From positions 62,001 to 126,000 of the forward strand of contig CALSUB010000009.1 in NCBI GenBank assembly GCA_943789425.1: DNA of 64,000 nucleotides, written 5' to 3'. Within the stretch, counting starts at the first letter, position 1. The number at the start of each line of letters is the position of its first letter. The notes under the pieces are model-generated. The model did no database searches, was not told the DNA's origin, and saw only the letters and a program-made list of their open reading frames with translations. Source of the stretch: an uncultured Luminiphilus sp. (GTDB lineage: Bacteria > Pseudomonadota > Gammaproteobacteria > Pseudomonadales > Halieaceae). Shown one piece after another: positions 46,879 to 57,614 of this stretch. The position numbers and the translations under genes are program-made.

Positions 46879-48225
46879 TTATGGTGAAGCGAGGTAAGTT
46901 TCTAGCTCAAAGTCTGTGACGCGGGTTTCAAATTCCACTAATTCTTGCGTTTTAACTGCCGTGAAAGCCGCTTGAAAAGGCTCGCTGAGATAGTCACGCA
47001 CAGCCTGGGAGGCGGAGAACTGTGAAATGGCAGTCCCCATGTGGCTGGGAAGAGGCGGGGTTTTATCATCTTCTAGCCAAGCGTTCCCGCTAATCGGTGT
47101 GGGTGCACTGAGCTTGTGCTCAATACCCATCAGAATGCCCGCCAGAAGCGCTGCGATGGCAAGATAAGGATTGCTATCGGCACCTGCTACACGGTGTTCG
47201 ATTCGAGTCGCTTGACTGTCACTGGCGGGAATTCGCAGCGCCGTCGTGCGATTGTCAAACCCCCAGTTAGGTTGCGTGGGCGCATGATTACCCGGTTGAA
47301 AGCGACGATAAGCGTTGTAACTGGGCGCAAAAATCAGGTGTGTATCGCTCATCATCTGCAGACAGCCCGCTACCGCCTCGCGCAATAACGGTGTGCCAGC
47401 CGCGTCACCACTATCAAACAAATTGCTCCCTGAATTGTCGAGCAAACTGCAGTGCATATGCATCCCATTTCCTGCTTGGTGCTCCATGGGTTTGGGCATA
47501 AAGCTTGCCTGAGCTCCGAACCGGGTCGCTACGGCTCTGATGCCGCGTTGCATGCGCACAATCTGATCACAGTAGGTCAACGCATCGTCTGAGTACGCCA
47601 CATTGATTTCGTACTGTGCCGGCGCAGCCTCTTTGAGCACGCCCTCATAGGGAAGGTCTTGCGTGTCAAAATAGTGGCGCAGGGCTTCAAGCAACGCCTG
47701 GTGTTCATCGAGTGCGGTCAATCCATAGAGATTGCCGCCCGTTTGATGCGCTTTCGGCAGCGCGTCACGGAGAGACTGACCGGCCGTCTGGCGATCGAAT
47801 AGGTTGAATTCGAGCTCAATCGCGACTCGGGGATAGAATCCCTTAGTCTCCAATGCTTGCGTCACGTGCGCGAGTACTTGTCGCGGGTCGGACAACAGCG
47901 GTGAGCCATTATCTTTGAACATGGTGAGCACCACTTGCGCCTGATCAACACCGTGACTGCCTAACACTGGCTTCAGTGACCCGGGAATCGCCTGGCACCA
48001 GCCGTCAATGTCGCCGTTATCCAGCGCAACGCTGGGCACATCTCTGCCCCAGGCATCTTGTGCGATAGCAGACTTGGGTAACTTTATCCCTTCGCTTAAT
48101 AACGCGGATAATTTTTCGATCGGCAACCATTTACCCCGCGCCGCGCCGTTGCAGTCGGTGATGAAGGCCTCCACCATTTTGATGTCGGGGTATTCAGCGA
48201 GTAGTGTTTCAGCGTCCGGGTGCAT
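46879..48225 (-). CDS. Glutamine synthetase family ligase (PuuA/GlnA-like)
   Basis: A 448-aa ATP-dependent ligase of the glutamine synthetase superfamily. IELEFNLFD, GNGMHMHCSL, NRTTALRIP and RIEHRVAGADSNPYLAIAALLAG are the conserved active-site blocks. The short N-terminus (CNGAARGKWLP) is like gamma-glutamylpolyamine synthetases (PuuA) rather than true GlnA, and no adenylylation-loop tyrosine segment is recognised. The amine partner is unknown, and no other putrescine-pathway gene is adjacent. Confidence 0.85.
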   Translation of the reverse strand: MHPDAETLLAEYPDIKMVEAFITDCNGAARGKWLPIEKLSALLSEGIKLPKSAIAQDAWGRDVPSVALDNGDIDGWCQAIPGSLKPVLGSHGVDQAQVVLTMFKDNGSPLLSDPRQVLAHVTQALETKGFYPRVAIELEFNLFDRQTAGQSLRDALPKAHQTGGNLYGLTALDEHQALLEALRHYFDTQDLPYEGVLKEAAPAQYEINVAYSDDALTYCDQIVRMQRGIRAVATRFGAQASFMPKPMEHQAGNGMHMHCSLLDNSGSNLFDSGDAAGTPLLREAVAGCLQMMSDTHLIFAPSYNAYRRFQPGNHAPTQPNWGFDNRTTALRIPASDSQATRIEHRVAGADSNPYLAIAALLAGILMGIEHKLSAPTPISGNAWLEDDKTPPLPSHMGTAISQFSASQAVRDYLSEPFQAAFTAVKTQELVEFETRVTDFELETYLASP

Positions 48226-48388
48226 AGGGTCTCTCGATAGCAGGACGAGAGTGTATCGTTCTCCTGTGCGGCTAACCAGTCAATCGACCTTCAGTGCTGG
48301 CCAGTGCCGGCGCAGCGCTGGCCTCGCTGCCAGCCACGCTGTGGAGTGAGCTTGCTGCTGGTCTGAAGTCAGCTGCGGGGCGACGGCA

Positions 48389-50101
48389 TCATTGCTGCAG
48401 CAGCTGCTGGATCCGCTCGAGTATGTCAGTTGGCGCGACCATTTCAGTCTCGCCGCTTCGACGATGGGTTAATTCAAGATTGCCTTCGGCTAAAGAGCGC
48501 GCGCCAATCGTGATGCGTATCGGTATGCCCAGCAGTTCCATTTCGGCGAACTTGACGCCGGGACGCTCCTTTCTGTCATCCAAGAACGCCGCGATCCCCG
48601 CCTCGGTGCAGGCGGCGTATAACGTCTCGGTCGCGTCTTGCACTGCCTCAGATTTATCGGCGCCTAACGGGACGAGGGCAATATCGAAGGGCGCCATCGT
48701 CGCGGGCCATATGATGCCTTTGTCATCATGATTTTGTTCAATGGCCGCAGCCACAATGCGAGTGATGCCGATACCGTAGCACCCCATAACCATCGGCTGT
48801 TGACGGCCTTGATCATCAAGAACGGTGGCGCTCATCGCCTCCGAATACTTCGTGCCTAGTTGAAAAATATGCCCTACCTCGATGCCGCGACGAATATCGA
48901 GTGTTCCTTGACCACAAGGGCTGGGATCTCCAGCCACAATCTCTCTGATATCCGCAAACTCGCAGTGGGGGACGTCCCGTTTCCAGGTGGCGCCTCTTAA
49001 GTGGTAGTCGTCCTCGTTCGCGCCGCAAACAAAGCTGCTCATCATCGCGGCCGTATGATCGACGATGATCCGCACTGGGAGCTCAACCGGCCCCAGTGAA
49101 CCGAAGCCCGCTCCGAGAATCGCTTTGACCTCGGCTGCTTCTGCAAGCACTAGGGGCGATAGCATGCCCGGTAGTTTCGATGCCTTGATTGCGTTCAGCC
49201 GATGATCCCCGCGGACAACTAAGGCCACCAGACCGCCTTGATCATCTTTTGCTAGCAGCGTTTTAATCGATTGATCTGCTGCGATGTCCAGTTGTTCTGC
49301 TAAGTCATCAATCGTTTTAATGCCCGGTGTGGCGAATCGCTCAAGAGTGGGCGCCGTTTGAGCTGACTCGTCGGGCTTGCCGGCTAGTGCCGGCGCGAGC
49401 TCAACGTTCGCCGCGTAATCGCTCTCACTTGAAAAGGCGATCGCATCTTCTCCCGATGCCGCCAATACATGAAATTCGTGAGAGAGACTGCCCCCGATCG
49501 CACCCGAGTCAGCTTCCACCGCTCTAAAATCTAAGCCCAAGCGTGTGAAGACACTGGTGTAGGCCTGATGCATGCGCCAATACGTGTTTTCCTGGGAGGT
49601 TTGATCGATGTGAAAGGAATAGCCATCCTTCATCACAAATTCTCGAGAGCGCATGACACCGAATCGAGGTCGGATTTCGTCGCGAAACTTGGTTTGTATT
49701 TGAAAAAGGTTCACCGGCAGTTGTTTGTAGCTTTTGATTTCGCTTCGGGCGATTTGTGTGATCACCTCTTCATGCGTCGGTCCGAGGCAAAACGGCCGTT
49801 GGTGACGGTCCTCAAGGCGACAGAGTTCCGGGCCATAAAGCTCCCATCGACCTGACTCCTCCCAGAGCTCAGCTGGCTGTACAACAGGCATGGATAACTC
49901 CAGAGCACCTGCACGTTCCATCTCTTCGCGCACAATCTGTTCCACCTTTCGCAGTACACGCAATCCCAGCGGCATCCAGTTGTAGATACCCGCGGCGACT
50001 CTCCGGATGAGTCCCGCCCGGAGCATGAGCTGATGGCTGACGACTTCCGCATCAGATGGGGTCTCTTTCAGAGTAGAGAGAAGGAATTCACTGGCACGCA
50101 T
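48389..50101 (-). CDS. proS: Prolyl-tRNA synthetase, bacterial type with editing domain
   Basis: Class II aminoacyl-tRNA synthetase. The start is ATG 50101 ([13 protein letters not shown]) with GGAG upstream; the ORF's GTG 50113 adds four residues. Motif 1 region [19 protein letters not shown], motif 2 region [26 protein letters not shown] and motif 3 [12 protein letters not shown] are clear. The insertion between motifs 2 and 3 contains [20 protein letters not shown], the YbaK-like editing domain. 570 aa. Confidence 0.96.
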   Translation of the reverse strand: MRASEFLLSTLKETPSDAEVVSHQLMLRAGLIRRVAAGIYNWMPLGLRVLRKVEQIVREEMERAGALELSMPVVQPAELWEESGRWELYGPELCRLEDRHQRPFCLGPTHEEVITQIARSEIKSYKQLPVNLFQIQTKFRDEIRPRFGVMRSREFVMKDGYSFHIDQTSQENTYWRMHQAYTSVFTRLGLDFRAVEADSGAIGGSLSHEFHVLAASGEDAIAFSSESDYAANVELAPALAGKPDESAQTAPTLERFATPGIKTIDDLAEQLDIAADQSIKTLLAKDDQGGLVALVVRGDHRLNAIKASKLPGMLSPLVLAEAAEVKAILGAGFGSLGPVELPVRIIVDHTAAMMSSFVCGANEDDYHLRGATWKRDVPHCEFADIREIVAGDPSPCGQGTLDIRRGIEVGHIFQLGTKYSEAMSATVLDDQGRQQPMVMGCYGIGITRIVAAAIEQNHDDKGIIWPATMAPFDIALVPLGADKSEAVQDATETLYAACTEAGIAAFLDDRKERPGVKFAEMELLGIPIRITIGARSLAEGNLELTHRRSGETEMVAPTDILERIQQLLQQ

Positions 50102-50308
50102 AAGGGGCTCCACAGTAGTGACGCTATTCTAATGTTCTGGGTGGTGGTGCGTACAGGCGCATCTCTGGCAGGATTTTATTGACAGAAAAAGCGTAATTGG
50201 GCGTCTAAGGGGTTGTACCTTTTCCGGGTCTGGTGTTGAATCTCGGCGGACTTAGCAACCTAGCGGGTCGGTCCACAATCGTCCACGACACAAAGAGGTA
50301 TTAACTCA

Positions 50309-50662
50309 ATGGCAAAGAAAGCTGCTCCAAAAGCACCGGCAAAAATGAAAGCCGTGAAAGAGAAAATGACCAAGTCGCAAATGATCGCGACCTTGGCTGA
50401 CGACAGTGGTCTGTCAAAAAAGGAAGTGACTTCAGTCATGGGATCCTTAGAGCGGCTGATTGAGGCCAGTATTGGTAAGCGTGCTGCAGGTGAGTTTACG
50501 CTGCCAGGCCTGATGAAAATTACGACAGTGCGAAAGCCGGCGGTGAAAGCACGCAAGGGGATCAATCCTTTTACGGGTGAAGAGACCATGTTTAAAGCCA
50601 AGCCAGCGAGCACTGCTGTCAAAGTTCGTGCGCTGAAGAAAATGAAAGAGTTCGCCAACTAA
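50309..50662 (+). CDS. HU/IHF family DNA-binding protein with basic N-terminal tail
   Basis: A 117-aa nucleoid protein. The HU core (MTKSQMIATLADDSGLSKKEV, GEFTLPGLMKITTVRKPA, GINPFTGEETMFKAKPAS) is preceded by about 19 residues rich in Lys, Ala and Pro (AKKAAPKAPAKMKAVKEK), which ordinary HU lacks. The tail resembles histone-H1-like linkers and probably adds non-specific DNA contacts. It is a single gene between proS (divergent) and fmdB, ending at a strong hairpin. Confidence 0.88.
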   Translation: MAKKAAPKAPAKMKAVKEKMTKSQMIATLADDSGLSKKEVTSVMGSLERLIEASIGKRAAGEFTLPGLMKITTVRKPAVKARKGINPFTGEETMFKAKPASTAVKVRALKKMKEFAN

Positions 50663-50678
50663 GCGATCACTTTGCGAG

Positions 50679-50703
50679 GGCTCCCACTTTGGGAGCCTTC
50701 CTT
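50679..50703 (+). terminator. Rho-independent terminator after the HU-like gene
   Basis: GGCTCCCA and TGGGAGCC form an 8-bp perfect stem with a CTT loop, followed by TTCCTT. It begins 16 bp after the HU-like stop. Confidence 0.85.
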
Positions 50704-50884
50704 AATATCGTCGAATGAGCAGGCACAAAATGTTAGTGCCTACGCGGTTGTGAGCTCAATTCACAGCCCGCCATCTTCCACTACCGTGGTGTTTGCGGTA
50801 CTCTCCGCGCCCTTATTAACCGTTCCTAGCGCCCCTCGGTCGTTGCCTTGATGACCGCGTTTTATTGGGTCGAGGAGGATCAAT

Positions 50885-51217
50885 ATGCCAATTTATGAAT
50901 ATCAGTGTCAGGAATGTGGGCATGAGCTAGAAGCGATACAGCGTCTGGCAGATGATCCGCTCACCGAGTGTCCAGCGTGTGCCAAGCCGGGCCTGAAGAA
51001 ACGGGTGAGTGCGCCTTCTTTTAGGTTGTCTGGTGGCGGTTGGTACGAGACGGACTTCAAAACTGGTGATAAGAAAAATATTGCCGGCGAGCGCGGCGAC
51101 ACTGCGACGAAAGCGGCGGCGAGCACAGATTCTGGGTCGACCTCAGGCGATGCGACGTCCAAGGCAGCAACCAAGCCGGCGGCCCCCAAAAAGAGTGATA
51201 CCCCTTCGGCGAGCTGA
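50885..51217 (+). CDS. FmdB family zinc-ribbon protein
   Basis: A 110-aa protein with the FmdB/CxxC regulatory domain: MPIYEYQCQECGHELEAIQ and CPAC, giving a C-x2-C...C-x2-C zinc ribbon. The C-terminal half is low-complexity Ala/Ser/Thr/Lys. The start ATG has GAGGAGG upstream. It precedes aspS, a very common pairing in Gammaproteobacteria, but its role is not established. Confidence 0.92.
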   Translation: MPIYEYQCQECGHELEAIQRLADDPLTECPACAKPGLKKRVSAPSFRLSGGGWYETDFKTGDKKNIAGERGDTATKAAASTDSGSTSGDATSKAATKPAAPKKSDTPSAS

Positions 51218-51248
51218 GGGCGGGAATTGAAAGGTGATGGAGATGGGT

Positions 51249-53028
51249 ATGCGAAGCCACTACTGTGGTCTGATTAACGACAGTCTGATTGACCAAACGA
51301 TCACGCTTTGCGGCTGGGTGGATCGACGGCGTGATCATGGTGGCGTGATCTTTCTCGACCTACGAGATCGAGAAGGTGTCGTGCAAGTTGTGTTTGATCC
51401 GGATACCGAAGAGCACTTTCAGCGTGCCGATAGCGTTCGCAGTGAATATGTTCTCTGTATTACCGGCCGGGTGCGCGCGCGCTCAGCGGAAACCGTAAAT
51501 CCTAATATGGCCTCGGGCGGTATCGAGGTTTTGGGTAAAACGTTAGAGGTGCTTAACATCGCGCAAACGCCGCCATTCCCCCTTGACGCACACCATTCTG
51601 TGGGCGAAGACGTGCGTCTCCGTTATCGCTATATGGATCTCCGGCGCCCAGAAATGCAGCAGAACTTGATCGCGCGCGCCAAAATTACTTCCAGTATTCG
51701 TCGTTATCTCGATGATCATGGTTTCTTGGATATCGAAACGCCGATCCTGACTCGGGCAACGCCTGAAGGCGCTCGCGATTACTTGGTCCCCAGCCGCACC
51801 CAGCCGGGCGCTTTTTTTGCGCTCCCCCAGTCGCCTCAGTTGTTTAAGCAACTGCTCATGGTGTCAGGATTTGACCGCTATTATCAGATCGCACGGTGTT
51901 TTCGTGACGAAGATCTCAGAGCGGACCGGCAACCTGAGTTTACCCAGATCGATATTGAAACCTCCTTTCTTGGCGCAGAAGAGGTCATGTCTTTGACCGA
52001 AGGAATGGTGCAGAGGCCTGTTTGCTGAGCAGCTCAATGTGACGCTCGGGGAGTTTCCCCGCATGAGCTGGGCTGATGCAATGGAGCGGTATGGTTCTGA
52101 TAAGCCTGACCTGCGGATCTCTTGGGAGCTGGTGTCGATTGATGATCTGATGGCGGGCGTCGACTTCAAGGTCTTCAGTGGCCCCGCAAAGGACCCTGAA
52201 GGTCGTGTGGCCGCCCTCAAGGTGCCGGGTGGCGCGGGCCTGTCGAGGAAGGAGATCGATGACTATACCCAGTACGTTGGGATTTACGGCGCCAAGGGCT
52301 TGGCTTGGATTAAAGTCAATGATCGAACAGCCGGGATCAGTGGGCTGCAGTCGCCTATTCTCAAATTTATGCCCGAGGATGTCGTGGCTGCCATGATGGA
52401 TCGCCTCGAAGCAGCAGACGGCGATATCCTATTCTTCGGTGCTGATAACCGCTCAGTGGTCAATGAATCCTTGGGTGCGCTGCGACTGAAGGTGGCGACT
52501 GACCTCGAGCAGGTTCAACCGGGCTGGGCCCCCCTCTGGGTGGTGGACTTCCCCATGTTTGAGTCTGACGAGCGAGGCCGAATGTCGGCCCTGCATCACC
52601 CCTTTACCGCGCCTTCGTGTTCCGCTGAGGCGCTGCTGGCTGAGCCTGCAAAAGCGCTCTCTCAGGCTTATGACATGGTGCTGAACGGTAGCGAGATTGG
52701 TGGTGGGTCAGTGCGGATTCATGACCAGGCGATGCAGAAAGTGGTATTCGATTTGTTAGGCATTGATGAGACTGAAGCAGAGTCTAAATTCGGCTTTCTG
52801 TTGAGTGGGTTGCGCCACGGCGCCCCTCCCCATGCAGGCTTGGCCTTTGGGTTGGATCGGCTGGTCATGCTGATGGTAGGTGGTCAGTCTATCCGTGATG
52901 TGATCGCTTTCCCGAAAACGCAGAGCGCGCAGTGCGTGATGACCGAAGCCCCTGGAGTGGTCTCAGAGCAGCAACTGCAAGAGCTTTCGCTGCGGTCCCG
53001 CCGGGTCGAACCCGCAACCAGCGAGTAA
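51249..53028 (+). CDS. aspS: Aspartyl-tRNA synthetase, frameshifted in this sequence
   Basis: Class II aminoacyl-tRNA synthetase, about 592 aa after repair. The N-terminal OB anticodon-binding domain ([20 protein letters not shown]), motif 1/2 regions ([39 protein letters not shown]) and motif 3 ([13 protein letters not shown]) are intact. The frame breaks at 52014-52018: CAGAGGCCTG has one base too many. Removing it gives [11 protein letters not shown] and joins ORFs 51234-52028 and 52039-53028. The gene is essential, so sequence error is likely. The start is ATG 51249 with GGAG upstream; 51243 is also possible. Confidence 0.93.
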
Positions 53029-53037
53029 GAACAGAGC

Positions 53038-53781
53038 ATGGCCGGCCATAGCAAATGGGCGAATATCAAGCACCGCAAGGCGGCTCAGGATGCCAAGCGC
53101 GGTAAATTATTCACCAAGCTGATTCGTGAACTGGTGGTCGCTGCCCGCGCTGGCGGACCCATCGCAGAGGATAATCCGCGACTGCGCGCTGCAGTAGACA
53201 AGGCGTTGGGCGCGAACATGAAGCGCGACACCATCGACAGCGCCATTGCCCGAGGTGCCGGCACTAACGACGCCGATAACATGGAAGAGCTCACCTACGA
53301 GGGTTATGCCCCCGGCGGCGTTGCGATTTTGGTTGAGGTCATGACGGATAATCGTAATCGGACCGTGGGTGACGTGAGACACGCGTTTACGAAACGAGGG
53401 GGTAACTTAGGTACGGATGGTTCCGTCGCTTATCTCTTCAGTCGGTCCGGGCTGATCACCTTTGCCCCAGGCGTTGACGAGGATGTGCTCCTTGAAGTGG
53501 GGCTGGAGTCTGGGGCCGATGACGTCATCGTCGCAGAGGATGGCAGCGTCGACGTGTTGACCCCTTGGGAGAGTCTGACCGAGGTAAAAGATGCCTTGCT
53601 TGCCGCAGGGCTCGAGCCGTTAGATGCAGAGGTGACCATGTTGCCTAGCACCGAAGTCGAACTGGATATTGATGCCGCCACAAGTGTGATGGGTCTGATC
53701 GATATGTTGGAAGATCTTGATGACGTGCAAAATGTCTATTCGAACGCCAACATATCTGAAACGGTGCTCTCCGCTTTGTAA
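53038..53781 (+). CDS. yebC: YebC/PmpR/TACO1 family protein
   Basis: A 247-aa protein of the family linked to transcriptional regulation and, more recently, to relief of ribosome stalling. [22 protein letters not shown] at the N-terminus, [13 protein letters not shown] and a [14 protein letters not shown] block are invariant features. It is 9 bp after aspS and leads into ruvCAB, the standard order. Confidence 0.96.
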   Translation: MAGHSKWANIKHRKAAQDAKRGKLFTKLIRELVVAARAGGPIAEDNPRLRAAVDKALGANMKRDTIDSAIARGAGTNDADNMEELTYEGYAPGGVAILVEVMTDNRNRTVGDVRHAFTKRGGNLGTDGSVAYLFSRSGLITFAPGVDEDVLLEVGLESGADDVIVAEDGSVDVLTPWESLTEVKDALLAAGLEPLDAEVTMLPSTEVELDIDAATSVMGLIDMLEDLDDVQNVYSNANISETVLSAL

Positions 53782-53843
53782 ATGACCTTTGGTCGACAAT
53801 CGGTCACACTACGCTCTGCCTCTGTTCACGGCGGATTGCCACC

Positions 53844-54362
53844 ATGACAGTCATTCTAGGTATCGACCCTGGATCGCGGAAAACCGGTTTCGGTCTCATC
53901 AGCGTTGATCGGAATAAACCCCACTATGTGTCGAGTGGCACGATTCACTTGCCCAGCAAGGAACCGCTGAGTGTGCGATTGAAAGTGCTATTTGAATCGT
54001 TAACTGAGGTGATCGATACCTACCAACCTCAGGTGGCGGCGATCGAGCGTGTTTTCGTTGCAAAGAGTGCCGATTCAGCGCTGAAGCTAGGCCAGGCTAG
54101 AGGCGCTGCGATGGTGGCTTGTGTGATGAAGGATCTCGTCGTTTATGAATACGCGGCCCGGCAAATCAAGCAGTCGGTAGTCGGTACTGGCGCGGCCAGC
54201 AAGCAACAGGTGCAACATATGGTGACCGCTTTACTGGCCTTATCGGCTGAGCCCAAAGAGGATGCGGCTGATGGGTTAGCAGCGGCATTGTGCCATTGTC
54301 ACGTAGATGGACTGGCCAGCACGCTAGCATCGAGTGGCTTCAGAGCGGGTCGTTTGAGGTAA
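53844..54362 (+). CDS. ruvC: Holliday junction resolvase RuvC
   Basis: Endonuclease that resolves four-way junctions. The four catalytic acidic residues lie in GIDPGSRKTG, AAIERVFV and EDAADGLAAALCH, and the family block KQSVVGTGAASKQQVQHM is present. 172 aa, the standard length. 9 bp before ruvA. Confidence 0.96.
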   Translation: MTVILGIDPGSRKTGFGLISVDRNKPHYVSSGTIHLPSKEPLSVRLKVLFESLTEVIDTYQPQVAAIERVFVAKSADSALKLGQARGAAMVACVMKDLVVYEYAARQIKQSVVGTGAASKQQVQHMVTALLALSAEPKEDAADGLAAALCHCHVDGLASTLASSGFRAGRLR

Positions 54363-54371
54363 AGTATTGTC

Positions 54372-54989
54372 ATGATTGGTCAGATACGCGGCAAGTTGAT
54401 TGGGCGACAGGCCCCAGAGATTCTGGTGGAGGTGGGCGGCGTTGGTTACGAGATACAGGTCCCGATGACAACGCTATACCAGTTGCCTGAAATGGGCCAA
54501 GAGGTCACGTTACTGACTCATTTTGTGGTGCGCGAGGATGCGCAGCAACTTTTTGGTTTTATCGGTGCAGCTGACCGGCGCTTATTCAGAGCGCTGATTA
54601 AAGTCAGTGGCGTTGGCCCGCGCCTCGCTTTGACCCTGTTGTCAGGGATGGATGCGTCAGAGTTTGCGCGGTGTATGCAGCGCGATGATGTGACGGCACT
54701 CGTCGCCTTACCCGGTGTTGGGCGAAAAACCGCCGAGCGTTTACTGGTCGAGATGAAGGACAAAGCGGGCGATTGGCTTGACGAATTATCCCCTGAGGCC
54801 GTATCCGATAGCGATCCGGGTCGTACTCCGGCAACCGATCAGCGAGCCGAAGCAGAGCAGGCGCTCGTCGCGTTGGGGTACAAGTTGCCAGAGGCGGCAA
54901 AGCTCGTTGCGAGCATTGATGTCTCCGATGACATGACCAGTGAGCAATTGATCCGACTCGCACTGCGCTATGCGGGCGGTGGGAAGTGA
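54372..54989 (+). CDS. ruvA: Holliday junction DNA helicase subunit RuvA
   Basis: Tetrameric junction-binding protein that loads RuvB. The OB domain starts MIGQIRGKLIGR, the tandem helix-hairpin-helix region has KVSGVGPRLALTLLSG and LPGVGRKTAERLLVEMKD, and the C-terminal RuvB-binding domain has EAEQALVALGYK. 205 aa. Confidence 0.96.
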   Translation: MIGQIRGKLIGRQAPEILVEVGGVGYEIQVPMTTLYQLPEMGQEVTLLTHFVVREDAQQLFGFIGAADRRLFRALIKVSGVGPRLALTLLSGMDASEFARCMQRDDVTALVALPGVGRKTAERLLVEMKDKAGDWLDELSPEAVSDSDPGRTPATDQRAEAEQALVALGYKLPEAAKLVASIDVSDDMTSEQLIRLALRYAGGGK

Positions 54990-55017
54990 CGGCGTGCTGG
55001 CCCGGTGAGGTGCAGAG

Positions 55018-56067
55018 ATGATTGAAACAGATCGCTTGGTGGCAGCTGACCCCTCAGATGGCCGCGAGGAAGCAGTTGATCGTGCGATTAGGCCACGCCG
55101 TCTCGATGACTATATTGGCCAAACAGCGGTCCGTGAGCAGATGGAGATTTTTCTTTCTGCCGCGCGGGGCCGCGGAGAGCCGCTGGACCATACGCTGATT
55201 TTCGGACCACCCGGGTTAGGTAAGACGACTTTGGCCAGCATCATTGCCGAGGAGATGGGCGTTCAGTTGAAAACGACGAGCGGGCCTATTTTAGAAAAGG
55301 CAGGCGATATTGCGGCGCTGATGACCAACTTAGAGCCGGGCGACGTGCTGTTTATCGACGAAATCCATCGTTTAAGTCCCCATGTCGAGGAGATATTGTA
55401 TCCGGCCATGGAAGATTACCAGCTCGACATTATGATCGGCGAGGGTCCTGCGGCGCGCTCGATCAAGCTCGATTTGCCGCCGTTTACTCTTGTTGGGGCG
55501 ACCACTCGAGCCGGACTCCTCACGTCACCCCTGAGGGACCGGTTCGGTATTGTCCAACGCCTGGAGTTCTATGATGCCGTTGAGTTGACCGAAATCGTCA
55601 GCCGCTCGGCAGGTATTTTAGAGATTCCCACCGACAGCCCCGGTGCCGCAGCCATTGCAAGACGCTCACGCGGCACGCCACGAATCGCTAATCGGCTCCT
55701 GCGCCGGGTGCGAGATTTTGCAGAGGTCAAAGGCGATGGGACCGTGAGCGGTGACACTGCCGAGGCGGCTTTAGACTTATTGAATGTCGATGCCGAGGGT
55801 TTTGACCATTTAGATCGTCGTTTATTGCTGACGTTAATTGAAAAATTTGATGGTGGCCCAGTGGGCGTGGATAGTTTGGCGGCGGCGCTCTCAGAGGAGC
55901 GAGGTACGATTGAGGATGTGCTCGAACCGTTCCTAATACAGCAAGGTTTTATTCTCCGAACCCCCAGAGGCCGCATTGCGACCAGGCATGCGTATGCGCA
56001 CTTCGGATTGCCGTTTCAAGGCTCGGCGGCAGAGCATGTGGGGCTGGATTTGGATCCGTTACGGTAA
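55018..56067 (+). CDS. ruvB: Holliday junction DNA helicase subunit RuvB
   Basis: AAA+ motor of branch migration. The Walker A motif is [10 protein letters not shown] and Walker B is [20 protein letters not shown] is at the N-terminus, [17 protein letters not shown] is sensor 1/arginine-finger region, and RTPRGRIAT is in the winged-helix end. 349 aa. Its stop shares a base with the ybgC start. Confidence 0.97.
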   Translation: MIETDRLVAADPSDGREEAVDRAIRPRRLDDYIGQTAVREQMEIFLSAARGRGEPLDHTLIFGPPGLGKTTLASIIAEEMGVQLKTTSGPILEKAGDIAALMTNLEPGDVLFIDEIHRLSPHVEEILYPAMEDYQLDIMIGEGPAARSIKLDLPPFTLVGATTRAGLLTSPLRDRFGIVQRLEFYDAVELTEIVSRSAGILEIPTDSPGAAAIARRSRGTPRIANRLLRRVRDFAEVKGDGTVSGDTAEAALDLLNVDAEGFDHLDRRLLLTLIEKFDGGPVGVDSLAAALSEERGTIEDVLEPFLIQQGFILRTPRGRIATRHAYAHFGLPFQGSAAEHVGLDLDPLR

Positions 56068-56489
56068 TGTCGGAATTTTCTCTGCCGATTAGAGTCTATA
56101 TTGAGGATACGGATGCAGGAGGGATCGTCTACTACGTGAACTACCTCAAGTATTTTGAGCGGGCAAGAACCGAGTTCATGCGAGCGCTAGGGGTGGATCG
56201 TGCGGCCATTTCAGATAATGGATGGATGTTTGTCGTGTCTAAGATGTCTCTCGATTATCGCCAGCCCGCCCGGCTCGATGATGCGCTCTCGGTGACGTTG
56301 GTTGCTCAGCATGTCGGTGCAGCGACGATTGATTTTGATCAGACGGTCCGCCGAGATCAGACTCTGTTAGTAGAAGGCAGTGTTCAAATTGCCTGTGTCG
56401 ACCGAGATACCGGCCGACCGAAAAGATTGGATGGTGGTTTGCGGGCGCAACTCATTCAGGCAACTCAGCAAAATAAGGTGACAGGATGA
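56067..56489 (+). CDS. ybgC: Tol-Pal system-associated acyl-CoA thioesterase YbgC
   Basis: Hot-dog-fold thioesterase, 140 aa, first gene of the tol-pal cluster. The catalytic block EDTDAGGIVYYVNYLKYFERARTE carries the Asp typical of the 4-hydroxybenzoyl-CoA thioesterase family. It overlaps both ruvB (1 bp) and tolQ (4 bp). Confidence 0.95.
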   Translation: MSEFSLPIRVYIEDTDAGGIVYYVNYLKYFERARTEFMRALGVDRAAISDNGWMFVVSKMSLDYRQPARLDDALSVTLVAQHVGAATIDFDQTVRRDQTLLVEGSVQIACVDRDTGRPKRLDGGLRAQLIQATQQNKVTG

Positions 56490-57196
56490 CACAAGAACTT
56501 AGCTTAATAGAGCTCATCCTTGATGCCAGCATCCTCGTGCAGATCGTGATGCTGATTTTGGTGCTGGCGTCCGTCACTTCATGGTTTTTAATTATTCAAC
56601 GCGTCATGTTGATGCGCCGAACCGACGATGAACTGTTCTTATTTGAGGAGCAATTTTGGTCGGGCATTGATCTTGCCCAGCTCTACCGAGAGGGCAATCA
56701 AGCGGTCGCTGATGGGCAATTGCCGACCGGTGTGGAGAGTCTTTTCAGGGCTGGTTTTAAAGAGTTTTCGCGCTTATCCCAGCAGGAACATATGGATGCT
56801 GACGCGATACTAGAGGGTTCGCGTCGCGCCATGCGTGTTGCCTTGATGCGAGAGACTGACCGCATTGAGCAGCATCTGCCGTTTTTAGCCTCGGTGGGAT
56901 CCACCAGCCCCTATATTGGTTTACTCGGCACAGTATGGGGGATCATGAATTCATTTCGTGGATTAGCGAACGCGACTCAAGCAACGTTGGCCACGGTCGC
57001 GCCGGGGATTTCAGAGGCGTTAATTGCGACGGCGATGGGGCTTTTTGCTGCGATACCCGCGGTGCTTGCCTATAACCGGCTGGCAGCCCGCAGCGATGCA
57101 CTACTCAGTCGATACGAGGCATTCGTGGATGAGTTCTCAGGCATTTTACAGCGCCAGACTTACACGGTGAAAGCGCATAAGTCCGAGGGTGGTTAA
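56486..57196 (+). CDS. tolQ: Tol-Pal system protein TolQ
   Basis: Inner-membrane stator of the proton-driven Tol machine that constricts the outer membrane at division. Three membrane segments are seen (about residues 17-37, 140-160, 175-195), with GSTSPYIGLLGTVWGIMNSF and LIATAMGLFAAIPAVLAYN, the ExbB/MotA-type pore helices. 236 aa. Confidence 0.96.
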   Translation: MTQELSLIELILDASILVQIVMLILVLASVTSWFLIIQRVMLMRRTDDELFLFEEQFWSGIDLAQLYREGNQAVADGQLPTGVESLFRAGFKEFSRLSQQEHMDADAILEGSRRAMRVALMRETDRIEQHLPFLASVGSTSPYIGLLGTVWGIMNSFRGLANATQATLATVAPGISEALIATAMGLFAAIPAVLAYNRLAARSDALLSRYEAFVDEFSGILQRQTYTVKAHKSEGG

Positions 57197-57197
57197 C

Positions 57198-57614
57198 GTG
57201 CGAAGGCGGCGCATGCTGGCGGAAATTAATGTCGTGCCTTACATCGACGTGATGCTGGTGTTGCTCGTTATTTTTATGGTGACCGCGCCCATGCTGATGC
57301 AAGGGGTTGAGGTGGATCTTCCCGATGCGGCAGCTGCCCCGGTCGATAATCAGGATGCCGAGCCGTTGATTGTGTCGATTAATGACCGGGGGCAATTATT
57401 TTTAAACCTCGGCGTCGACGAAAAAAAGTCCCTGGCGCTGGCGACCATTCAACAGCGAGTCGGGGCAGTATTGAGACGAACCCCCGAAAAACCCGTGTTG
57501 ATTTGGGGTGACAAGACGGTGCCCTATGGGCAAGTGGTCGTGGTGATGACGGCACTGCAAGCGGCCGGTGCACCGTCGGTTGGTTTGGTCACTGAGAACC
57601 CAGCAGTCGACTGA
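57198..57614 (+). CDS. tolR: Tol-Pal system protein TolR
   Basis: ExbD-family partner of TolQ. A short basic N-terminus, MLAEINVVPYIDVMLVLLVI with the proton-carrying Asp in the membrane helix, then a periplasmic domain. The start chosen is GTG 57198 with GAGGGTGG just upstream; GTG 57189 overlapping tolQ is the ORF-track start. Its stop shares a base with the tolA ATG. Confidence 0.93.
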   Translation: MRRRRMLAEINVVPYIDVMLVLLVIFMVTAPMLMQGVEVDLPDAAAAPVDNQDAEPLIVSINDRGQLFLNLGVDEKKSLALATIQQRVGAVLRRTPEKPVLIWGDKTVPYGQVVVVMTALQAAGAPSVGLVTENPAVD

